Notes under the pieces: model-generated | What the model saw: the letters and a program-made list of their open reading frames with translations, nothing else | What the model was told of the DNA's origin: nothing | Databases searched by the model: none | Translations under genes and position numbers: made by a program | Shown here: in pieces, positions 1-5,685 of the stretch | Position numbering within the stretch: the first letter of the stretch is position 1 | Layout of the letters: the number at the start of each line of letters is the position of its first letter | Source: an uncultured Pseudomonadota bacterium | GTDB taxonomy: Bacteria > Pseudomonadota > Gammaproteobacteria > Methylococcales > Methylomonadaceae | DNA: 11,279 nt | Direction: 5' to 3' | NCBI GenBank assembly: GCA_903902945.1 | Contig: CAIUWU010000211.1 | Span: forward strand, 1 to 11,279

Positions 1-90
1 GACAAAAATGCATTTGGCTTTGGCAGCGATGGCTTAGCTGTTCAGAAAACCCAATTCCTGTTTTCAGCAGATGCGGTCATTACTTTCTAA
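1..90 (+). CDS. 3' end of an unidentified gene, possibly an outer-membrane protein (partial)
   Basis: An open frame runs in from the left edge and ends with TAA at 88-90, giving 29 visible residues that finish ...QFLFSADAVITF. The tail alternates hydrophobic and polar residues and ends in phenylalanine. That is the usual C-terminal signature of outer-membrane beta-barrels recognised by the BAM complex, so a porin-like protein is possible. The strong terminator right after the stop supports this being a real gene end. Too little is visible to name a family; the outer-membrane reading is inference from the last strand only. Confidence 0.5.
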   Translation, partial: DKNAFGFGSDGLAVQKTQFLFSADAVITF

Positions 91-124
91 TCAGTCAGAT
101 AGCTGACTTATTTTGAAATTGCTT

Positions 125-167
125 AAAGCTTCCGGTGATCTTAAACGTCACCGGAAGCTTTGTTTTT
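125..167 (+). terminator. Rho-independent terminator after the leftmost gene
   Basis: A perfect 14-bp inverted repeat (125-138 with 148-161, core GCTTCCGGTGA) encloses a 9-nt loop and is followed by TTTTT at 163-167. It ends the transcript of the gene that stops at 90 and insulates glnA. A second, smaller hairpin (93-98 AGTCAG with 103-108 CTGACT) lies between the stop codon and this terminator. Confidence 0.9.
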
Positions 168-184
168 ATAGCTCTTTGTCACAA

Positions 185-204
185 TTGGTGCTATTGTTAG
201 CGCC
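185..204 (+). promoter_or_regulatory. Candidate nitrogen-control element upstream of glnA
   Basis: TTGGTGCTATTGTTAGCGCC lies about 50-65 bp before the glnA start. It resembles a sigma54 -24/-12 promoter (TTGGYRC...GC), but the GG and GC are separated by 11 nt instead of the canonical 10, which would normally be non-functional. The same bases form an imperfect palindrome (GGTGCTA / TAGCGCC) and contain TGGTGC, the right half of an NtrC operator. No good sigma70 pair was found in 168-251, although TATTAT at 225-230 could serve as a -10. The role is therefore uncertain. Confidence 0.25.
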
Positions 205-251
205 GTTTTACCCATAACCATAACTATTATTTTTCTAGGAGATTTTGGCCG

Positions 252-1664
252 ATGTCAGCAGTAGATAACGTACTCAAAATGATTCAGGAAAACGACGTTA
301 AATTTGTCGACTTCCGTTTTTGTGATACCCGCGGTAAAGAACAACACGTTACTTACCCAGCTCACACTATCGATGCAGATACCTTTGAAGAAGGCAATAT
401 GTTCGACGGCTCTTCAATCGCTGGCTGGAAACACATCAATGAATCAGACATGATTCTGATGCCAGATCCAAGCACTGCTGTCATTGACCCATTCTTCGAT
501 GATAAAACCCTGATTTTGCGCTGCGACATCATCGAGCCAAAAGACATGCAAGGTTACGAACGTGACCCACGCTCGATCGCCAAACGCGCCGAAGCTTACA
601 TGCAATCTACCGGCATCGCCGACACTGCACTGTTCGGCCCAGAAAACGAATTTTTTATCTTTGATGACGTTCGCTGGAACTCAAGCATGGGCGGCTGCTC
701 TTATCAGATCGATTCTGAAGAAGCCGGCTGGAACTCAGGCAAATCATACGACAACGGCAACACCGGTCACCGTCCAGGCATTAAAGGCGGTTACTTCCCA
801 GTGCCACCAGTCGATTCTTTCCAAGACATGCGCTCTGCCATGTGCCTGGTGTTAGAAGAAATCGGCCAAACCGTCGAAGTACACCATCACGAAGTAGCCA
901 CTGCGGGTCAGTGCGAAATCGGCTCACGTTTCAATACTCTGGTTAAAAAAGCCGACGAAGTATTAGGCCTGAAATATGTCATCCAAAACATTGCTCATGC
1001 TTATGGCAAAACAGCGACTTTCATGCCAAAACCATTAGTTGGCGACAACGGCAGCGGTATGCACGTTCACCAATCTTTGGCGAAAGACGGCAAAAACCTG
1101 TTCACTGGCGACTTGTATGGCGGTTTGTCTGAAATGGCACTGTACTACATCGGCGGTATCATCAAACACGCCAAGGCATTGAACGCAATCACCAATGCGT
1201 CTACCAACAGCTACAAACGTCTGGTTCCAGGTTTCGAAGCGCCTGTTATGCTGGCTTACTCAGCGCGTAACCGTTCTGCTTCTATCCGTATTCCTTACGT
1301 CACCAACCCTAGAGGTCGTCGTATCGAAGTGCGTTTCCCAGATTCAACAGCAAACCCATACTTGGCGTTCGCAGCAATGTTGATGGCTGGTCTTGACGGT
1401 ATCCAAAACAAAATTCACCCTGGTGATGCGATGGATAAAGACTTGTACGACTTGCCACCAGAAGAAGAAGCAGCCATTCCACAAGTTGCTTTCTCATTCG
1501 ACGAAGCGTTGGCAGCTCTGGACAGCGATCGTGAGTTCCTGACTCGTGGCGGTGTATTCACCAATGACGCTATTGATGGTTACATCGACCTGAAAAAAGA
1601 AGAAGTAACCCGTCTGCGCATGAGCACACACCCTGTTGAGCTGGAAATGTACTACAGCTTGTAA
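252..1664 (+). CDS. glnA: Glutamine synthetase, type I (GSI-beta)
   Basis: This is cytosolic glutamine synthetase, which makes glutamine from glutamate, ammonia and ATP and is the entry point for ammonium into metabolism. The 470 residues collinearly match the enterobacterial 469-residue enzyme from MSAVDNVLKMI to ...VELEMYYSL. Visible landmarks are FDGSS, GPENEFF (metal-binding glutamate region), the HHHEVATAGQ stretch, NGSGMHVH, and the RNRSASIRIP and RRIEVRFPD active-site segments. DLYDLPPEE holds Tyr399 (398 without Met), the adenylylation site of GlnE-controlled enzymes, so covalent control is expected. The start at 252 has AGGAG at 237-241. The gene lies between terminators at 125-167 and 1698-1735, so it is probably monocistronic. 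Proline is coded only by CCA or CCT, as in a strongly expressed gene. Confidence 0.98.
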   Translation: MSAVDNVLKMIQENDVKFVDFRFCDTRGKEQHVTYPAHTIDADTFEEGNMFDGSSIAGWKHINESDMILMPDPSTAVIDPFFDDKTLILRCDIIEPKDMQGYERDPRSIAKRAEAYMQSTGIADTALFGPENEFFIFDDVRWNSSMGGCSYQIDSEEAGWNSGKSYDNGNTGHRPGIKGGYFPVPPVDSFQDMRSAMCLVLEEIGQTVEVHHHEVATAGQCEIGSRFNTLVKKADEVLGLKYVIQNIAHAYGKTATFMPKPLVGDNGSGMHVHQSLAKDGKNLFTGDLYGGLSEMALYYIGGIIKHAKALNAITNASTNSYKRLVPGFEAPVMLAYSARNRSASIRIPYVTNPRGRRIEVRFPDSTANPYLAFAAMLMAGLDGIQNKIHPGDAMDKDLYDLPPEEEAAIPQVAFSFDEALAALDSDREFLTRGGVFTNDAIDGYIDLKKEEVTRLRMSTHPVELEMYYSL

Positions 1665-1697
1665 GGTGTTGCCTGACTTAGACAGGCTATAGCACAA

Positions 1698-1735
1698 TAA
1701 AAGCCCCGCAAGCCAAATGCTTCGCGGGGTTTTTT
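1698..1735 (+). terminator. Rho-independent terminator after glnA
   Basis: CCCCGC at 1704-1709 pairs with GCGGGG at 1724-1729. The pairing continues through a bulged C (1723) as AAGC/GCTT and is followed by a run of six T from 1730. It separates glnA from xth. A short GCCTG/CAGGC hairpin (1671-1675 with 1683-1687) precedes it just after the glnA stop. Confidence 0.88.
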
Positions 1736-1758
1736 ATATCGCCAGGAATTCACTAACC

Positions 1759-2535
1759 ATGACCCGCATTATTTCTGCCAATCTCAACGGCATCCGCTCC
1801 GCTAGCAACAAAGGCTTTTTTGAATGGCTGAGCAACCAGCAGGCCGATTTTGTCTGTTTACAGGAGCTGAAAGCTCAAGCCACCGACATGAAGACAACCA
1901 TGCTGCAGCCCGACGGCTTATTCGGCTATTTTCATTATGCCGAGAAAAAAGGTTACAGCGGCGTGGGTATCTACAGCAAACAGGCGGCGGACAAAGTAAT
2001 CGTCGGCTTGGGCCATGATGATATTGATAGCGAAGGGCGTTACCTGGAAATTCAGATCGGCAATCTTTCCGTGATTTCACTATACCTGCCTTCCGGTTCC
2101 AGCAGCGAACAACGGCAGACGATCAAATACAGCGTCATGGAGCGGTTTTATCCGCATCTGGCAGACCTGATGGCCAGCGGCCGTGAAATTGTGATTTGTG
2201 GCGACTGGAACATCGCCCATCAGAATATCGATTTAAAAAACTGGCGCGGCAACCAGAAGAACTCCGGTTTCTTGCCGGAAGAACGCGCTTGGTTAAGCAA
2301 GATACTGCAAGATCTGGGTTGGGTAGACGTTTATCGTCGACTACATCCCGATACAAGCGATGAATCGTATACTTGGTGGAGTAACCGCGGTCAGGCTTGG
2401 GCTAATAATGTCGGATGGCGCATCGATTACCAGATTGCCACCCCCGGGATTGCCAGCACCGCCATCTCCAGCGAAATCTACAAGGCACAGCGTTTTAGCG
2501 ATCATGCACCACTGATCATCGATTATCAGCACTAA
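1759..2535 (+). CDS. xth: Exodeoxyribonuclease III (AP endonuclease family)
   Basis: A DNA repair enzyme of the endonuclease/exonuclease/phosphatase fold. It cleaves at abasic sites and removes nucleotides 3'-5' from duplex DNA. The product is 258 residues, close to the family norm of about 250-270. Catalytic landmarks are visible in order: N8 and N10 in SANLNG, metal-binding E36 in LQELK, the YSGVGIYSK segment, D149 and N151 in GDWN, the NSGFLPEERAWL and YTWWSNRG segments, and D248-H249 in SDHAP. The ATG at 1759 is preferred over an in-frame upstream ATG at 1717, because the extra codons would be made from the glnA terminator and the homologous N-terminus begins MTRIIS; AGGA at 1743-1746 is a modest ribosome site. 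No convincing promoter is visible, so read-through from glnA or a weak overlapping promoter may drive it. The exact subtype (xthA versus exoA) is not resolved. Confidence 0.93.
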   Translation: MTRIISANLNGIRSASNKGFFEWLSNQQADFVCLQELKAQATDMKTTMLQPDGLFGYFHYAEKKGYSGVGIYSKQAADKVIVGLGHDDIDSEGRYLEIQIGNLSVISLYLPSGSSSEQRQTIKYSVMERFYPHLADLMASGREIVICGDWNIAHQNIDLKNWRGNQKNSGFLPEERAWLSKILQDLGWVDVYRRLHPDTSDESYTWWSNRGQAWANNVGWRIDYQIATPGIASTAISSEIYKAQRFSDHAPLIIDYQH

Positions 2536-2756
2536 GTACTTGCCCGCATTCAACAGCCGGACCAACCGTTACCTCCCGAACTAACGACGATTTAATAACA
2601 ACCACTCCAGGCCTCAAGAACCGCAAGCACCGGCTGACATACGCCTAGCAAAATCAATAACGTCTATCCACACCCATTCCTCACCCAACCTAGCAGCAAC
2701 CGCCGCAACCTGAAGCAGGTCTAGCCTCTGAATTTGACATGGCGAATCGATATTGT

Positions 2757-2785
2757 TTGCCTGACGCTCTACTATGGTGCATTAT
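2757..2785 (+). promoter_or_regulatory. Candidate sigma70 promoter of amtB
   Basis: TTGCCT (2757-2762) and CATTAT (2780-2785) are separated by 17 bp. Each matches the sigma70 hexamers at four of six positions. Transcription would start near 2792, leaving a leader of about 43 nt. No sigma54 -24/-12 pair with correct spacing was found anywhere between 2680 and 2834. Both NtrC-like boxes overlap or follow this promoter. Confidence 0.35.
2765..2781 (+). promoter_or_regulatory. NtrC-like operator 1 before amtB
   Basis: CGCTCTA-CTA-TGGTGCA matches the NtrC dyad TGCACYA-N3-TGGTGCA at 12 of 14 defined positions, with a perfect right half. It overlaps the candidate promoter. The start-to-start distance to box 2 is 31 bp, about three helical turns, which would put two NtrC dimers on one face of the DNA. 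Confidence 0.55.
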
Positions 2786-2795
2786 GCTGCCACAA

Positions 2796-2812
2796 CGCAC
2801 TATTGTGGTTCA
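2796..2812 (+). promoter_or_regulatory. NtrC-like operator 2 before amtB
   Basis: CGCACTA-TTG-TGGTTCA matches TGCACYA-N3-TGGTGCA at 12 of 14 defined positions. It ends 22 bp before the amtB ATG, so it lies in the probable 5' leader rather than upstream of a promoter. Confidence 0.55.
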
Positions 2813-2834
2813 TAACTCGATAGCAGGAGACTCC

Positions 2835-4133
2835 ATGCCCATATTCCATTTTTTACCCAACCTTTTAGCGGTATTAACTTTACTATTCTGGCCCGGCTTA
2901 GTGAGCGCCGAGCCTTTAAATGCCGCCGATACAGCCTGGATTCTGACCGCTTCCGGCCTGGTATTGTTTATGACAGTACCGGGCCTGGCTCTGTTCTATG
3001 GCGGACTGGTTCGCAGCAAAAACGTACTCTCAATTCTAATGCAGTGCTTTGCGATCACCTCCTTAGTCTCAGTACTCTGGCTGCTGGGCGGCTACAGCCT
3101 AGCACTCAGTGATGGCGGCAGCTTGCAAGCCCTGATTGGCGGCCTATCCAAGCTATCTTTGCTGTCACTGAATGCCGACAGCGTTAAAGATAACCTGCCG
3201 GAAACCGTGTTTTGCATGTATCACCTCACCTTTGCGATTTTTGCCCCTGCCCTGATCGTCGGCGGTGTCGCCGAGCGAATCAAATTCTCTGCCTTACTGT
3301 GGTTTGTCGCCGGCTGGGAATTGCTGATCTACATTCCGGTCTGTCATTGGATCTGGGGTGGCGGCTGGCTGGCGGAACTGGGTGTGATGGATTTTGCCGG
3401 CGGCCTGGTCGTACATGTATCCGGCGGCATTGCGGCATTGATTGGCGCCATGATGATCGGCAGCCGTCGCGGCTATCCCAGAATGCCGATGCCACCCCAT
3501 AACCTCACCATGACCGCCACCGGCGCCGGCATTCTTTGGGTCGGCTGGCATGGCTTCAGTGCCGGCAGCGCTTTGATGGCCAATGGTGCTGCTGGCATTG
3601 CCATGCTGTCAACGCATATGAGCGCCGCAGCCGGCTCTCTGGCCTGGATGACTATCGAATGGCTTCGCTTTGGCAAACCCAGCGGCCTCGGCTTAATTAC
3701 CGGCATGGTGGCAGGTTTGGGCATGATTGCACCATCAGCCGGCTTTGTCGCCCCACTAGGAGGTCTGGTGATTGGAATAATAGCCGGTTGCAGCTGCTTC
3801 TTTACCTTGCACTGGATGAAGCGACATCTGGCTATCGATGACACACTGGATGTCTTCGCCATTCATGGAGTCGGCGGCATCGTCGGCTCACTGTTAACGG
3901 CAGTATTAGCCAGCGAATCTTTAGGGGGCATCGGCACGATTGCCGAACACGGCATGTTGGGACAACTCAGTATTCAGGCGCTGGCGGTGGTTTCCATTCT
4001 GGCCTGGAGCGGCGGTATCAGTTATGTGTTGCTGAAACTGCTGGATAAGTCGTTAGGGCTGCGGGTCAATCAACATGATGAAACCGAAGGCCTGGATATC
4101 TCCCAACACAATGAACAAGGCTATAACCTGTGA
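2835..4133 (+). CDS. amtB: Ammonium transporter AmtB
   Basis: An inner-membrane Amt/Mep/Rh channel that brings ammonium into the cell for GlnA. Residues 1-25 form a signal peptide (cleavage predicted at VSA-EP), as in the E. coli protein, and about eleven membrane helices follow. The paired pore histidines are H194 (VVHVSGG) and H344 (AIHGVGG); allowing for the signal these align with H168 and H318 of E. coli. Also present are F133 (gate), the Trp of CHWIWGGG, the Ser of GFSAGS, and DFAGG. The outer phenylalanine equivalent to E. coli F103 is Y129. The C-terminal tail (LGLRV...EGLDISQHNEQGYNL) keeps the GlnK-responsive form. The ATG at 2835 has AGGAG at 2825-2829, five bases away, and gives a proper signal peptide; an ATG at 2739 lies upstream of the control sites. 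No glnK adjoins it, unlike many glnK-amtB operons. Confidence 0.96.
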   Translation: MPIFHFLPNLLAVLTLLFWPGLVSAEPLNAADTAWILTASGLVLFMTVPGLALFYGGLVRSKNVLSILMQCFAITSLVSVLWLLGGYSLALSDGGSLQALIGGLSKLSLLSLNADSVKDNLPETVFCMYHLTFAIFAPALIVGGVAERIKFSALLWFVAGWELLIYIPVCHWIWGGGWLAELGVMDFAGGLVVHVSGGIAALIGAMMIGSRRGYPRMPMPPHNLTMTATGAGILWVGWHGFSAGSALMANGAAGIAMLSTHMSAAAGSLAWMTIEWLRFGKPSGLGLITGMVAGLGMIAPSAGFVAPLGGLVIGIIAGCSCFFTLHWMKRHLAIDDTLDVFAIHGVGGIVGSLLTAVLASESLGGIGTIAEHGMLGQLSIQALAVVSILAWSGGISYVLLKLLDKSLGLRVNQHDETEGLDISQHNEQGYNL

Positions 4134-4144
4134 GGAATTATTAC

Positions 4145-4474
4145 ATGCGTAAAATTATTCTAGTGTTTGCCAGCTGGCTCTGCCTATATCAACCTTGCCT
4201 GGCAATCACTGCTGAAGACGCCTCTGCGCTAATCAAAAAACTACCTTGCAAAGACGATATGACCGTCGAGCAAGTACTTGATCAATCGATCCGCAGCCAT
4301 TCACAACGCGATATCGGTTGGCGTAATTTTCAGGAAGATGGCTATGTTGATGTTGAACGGGCGATCCTGATCAACAAAAGCATGGAATTACGTTATCGCT
4401 GGCGAGTCAAAAACGATAACAGCATCAGTATTGAAAACGATCGTACGGAAAAACTCTGTCATAGAGACCCCTAA
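4145..4474 (+). CDS. Small secreted or periplasmic protein of unknown function
   Basis: This encodes 109 residues. Residues 1-20 (MRKIILVFASWLCLYQPCLA) form a clear Sec signal peptide, so the mature part of about 89 residues should be periplasmic. It is charged and soluble, with two cysteines, C35 and C105, that could form a disulphide. I do not recognise the family. The ATG at 4145 has GAGGA at 4132-4136, inside the amtB stop region. An in-frame GTG at 4130 overlaps the amtB TGA but lacks a ribosome site and would spoil the signal peptide. The 11-bp gap to amtB implies co-transcription and translational coupling, so a role tied to ammonium supply or the cell envelope is possible but only inferred. 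Confidence 0.8.
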   Translation: MRKIILVFASWLCLYQPCLAITAEDASALIKKLPCKDDMTVEQVLDQSIRSHSQRDIGWRNFQEDGYVDVERAILINKSMELRYRWRVKNDNSISIENDRTEKLCHRDP

Positions 4475-4487
4475 ACCGCCTTAACAA

Positions 4488-4504
4488 AGCACCTTTATGG
4501 TGCA
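4488..4504 (+). promoter_or_regulatory. NtrC-like operator upstream of glnL
   Basis: AGCACCT-TTA-TGGTGCA fits the NtrC dyad TGCACYA-N3-TGGTGCA at 12 of 14 defined positions, with a perfect right half. It lies 14 bp after the small secreted gene and about 120 bp before glnL. In E. coli NtrC represses its own glnL promoter through such a site, so autoregulation is the natural reading. The dyad could also form a five-base-pair hairpin, but no T-run follows, so it is not a terminator. Confidence 0.6.
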
Positions 4505-4540
4505 AATAAAATCGGGTGAGCTCCGCTATTAGATTAAGCA

Positions 4541-4566
4541 AGGCTGATTTACTCGGAAATCAGCCT
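4541..4566 (+). repeat. Perfect inverted repeat upstream of glnL
   Basis: AGGCTGATTT (4541-4550) and AAATCAGCCT (4557-4566) form a perfect 10-bp stem with a 6-nt loop. No T-run follows on either strand, so it is not a standard intrinsic terminator. It may be an attenuation structure, an RNA-stability element or a protein-binding dyad between the NtrC box and glnL. Confidence 0.6.
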
Positions 4567-4622
4567 GTCTGAAAAATATGGCGTGTAATTTGCATGTGAT
4601 TTAGCAATTACCTTAATGACGC

Positions 4623-5669
4623 TTGACCGTGTATAAAAAAATCCTTGATCACATTAACGAAGCCATTCTGTTATTCGACAGAGACTTGCGACTGACTTAC
4701 ATCAATCCGGCTGGTGAAATACTGTTTGCCGACAGCGCCAAACATTTGCACAACACTCCGATTCAGAAACTGTTTAAAACCACACAAACCCTGATCTTTG
4801 ACGATCTGACCCAACGTATCAAGAACAATGAACCGTTGGTAGACCGTGAATTAATCCTGGATCGAATCAATCAGTCTGTCACTGTCAACCTCAGCGCCAC
4901 CCCATTACAGGAAAATGGTGTATTCAATGAAATCCTGATCGAACTACAACAAGTCGATCGTCATTTGCGGATTACCAAAGAAGAACAACTGCTGGCGCAG
5001 CAAAATACCAGCCGGATGCTGGTACGCGGTCTCGCCCACGAAATCAAGAATCCGCTGGGCGGCTTACGCGGTGCGGCTCAACTGCTGGATCTGGAACTTC
5101 AAGATCCGGAACTGAAGGAATACACCAAAATCATCATCGCCGAATCCGACCGCCTGCAAGATCTGATGGACAAAATGCTGGGACCCAATAAACCTGCCCA
5201 CAAAAACAGCCTGAACATTCATGAAGTACTGGAACGAGTCAGACAACTGGTTACCGTCGAAGCCAACAGCAATATCAGTCTGACAACCGATTATGACCCC
5301 AGCATTCCTGAACTAATGGCCGACAAAAACCAACTGATTCAGGCACTGCTCAATATTGTCCGCAACGCGGTCCAGGCCATCCATGATGCAGGGGAAATTA
5401 TCATCAAGACCCGGATCAAGCGTCATATGACCATCGGTCGCAAACACCACAAACTAACTGTACAAATCGATATTATCGATAACGGTCCTGGCATTGCTCC
5501 AGAATTGATGGAACGTATTTTTTACCCGATGATTACAGGCCGCCCAGAAGGCACCGGCCTTGGTCTGTCAATTGCGCAATCTTTAATTAACCAGCATGAC
5601 GGCTTAATCGAGTGCGAAAGCGAACCCGGTCACACCGTTTTTTCGATTTACCTGCCAATCAATGAATAA
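4623..5669 (+). CDS. glnL: Nitrogen regulation sensor histidine kinase NtrB (GlnL)
   Basis: A cytosolic two-component kinase/phosphatase that phosphorylates NtrC when nitrogen is short and, bound to PII, dephosphorylates it. Length is 348 residues, matching the family. An N-terminal PAS domain (about 1-105, with LLFDRDLRLTYINPAGE) precedes the HisKA segment, where H139 lies in GLAHEIKNPLGGLRGAAQLL, the NtrB-type H-box. The ATPase domain shows an N-box (NIVRNAVQAI), DNGPGI, FYPMITGR and GTGLGLS, then ends SIYLPINE. There is no membrane segment, as expected. The start is ambiguous: TTG at 4623 or GTG at 4629, the frame being closed by TGA at 4617, and neither has a clear Shine-Dalgarno sequence. 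It is followed after 16 bp by glnG, with which it forms an operon. NtrC autoregulation is suggested by the box at 4488-4504. Confidence 0.95.
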   Translation: MTVYKKILDHINEAILLFDRDLRLTYINPAGEILFADSAKHLHNTPIQKLFKTTQTLIFDDLTQRIKNNEPLVDRELILDRINQSVTVNLSATPLQENGVFNEILIELQQVDRHLRITKEEQLLAQQNTSRMLVRGLAHEIKNPLGGLRGAAQLLDLELQDPELKEYTKIIIAESDRLQDLMDKMLGPNKPAHKNSLNIHEVLERVRQLVTVEANSNISLTTDYDPSIPELMADKNQLIQALLNIVRNAVQAIHDAGEIIIKTRIKRHMTIGRKHHKLTVQIDIIDNGPGIAPELMERIFYPMITGRPEGTGLGLSIAQSLINQHDGLIECESEPGHTVFSIYLPINE

Positions 5670-5685
5670 CCAAGGGAGCTAACGG

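Larger units (their letters stand above)
2536..2834. other. 299-bp gene-free gap between xth and amtB
   Basis: No convincing gene and no hairpin terminator for xth are seen. Positions 2581-2700 have a marked strand bias: by hand count A 42, C 44, G 15, T 19 on the plus strand. On the minus strand an ORF without a start runs from about 2781 to a TGA near 2626 (it includes the residues LDLLQVAAVAARLGEEW), then continues with further stops. This could be a gene remnant, a dispersed repeat or chance. The last 70 bp carry the probable amtB control region. Confidence 0.6.

Noticed and set aside
1717..1758. Upstream start of xth at 1717
   Set aside because: The codons come from the glnA terminator hairpin and T-run, and the family N-terminus begins at 1759.
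2507..2523. TGCACCA near the end of xth as an NtrC site
   Set aside because: Only the left half matches; the right half (ATCATCG) does not, and it is inside a conserved coding segment.
2739..2834. Upstream N-terminal extension of AmtB from an ATG at 2739
   Set aside because: The extra 32 residues would bury the signal peptide, have no ribosome site and are encoded by the putative promoter and NtrC boxes.
3536..3841. 101-codon plus-strand frame inside amtB
   Set aside because: It is an out-of-frame shadow of amtB, full of Trp, Arg and Cys, without a ribosome site.
3473..3862. 129-codon open frame on the minus strand
   Set aside because: It is antisense to amtB in a region of conserved AmtB residues; its proline- and alanine-rich translation is a by-product of GC-rich membrane codons.
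4489..4503. GCACC/GGTGC hairpin as a terminator of the amtB unit
   Set aside because: The stem is only five base pairs and is followed by AAATAAAATC with no T-run; it fits an NtrC dyad much better.
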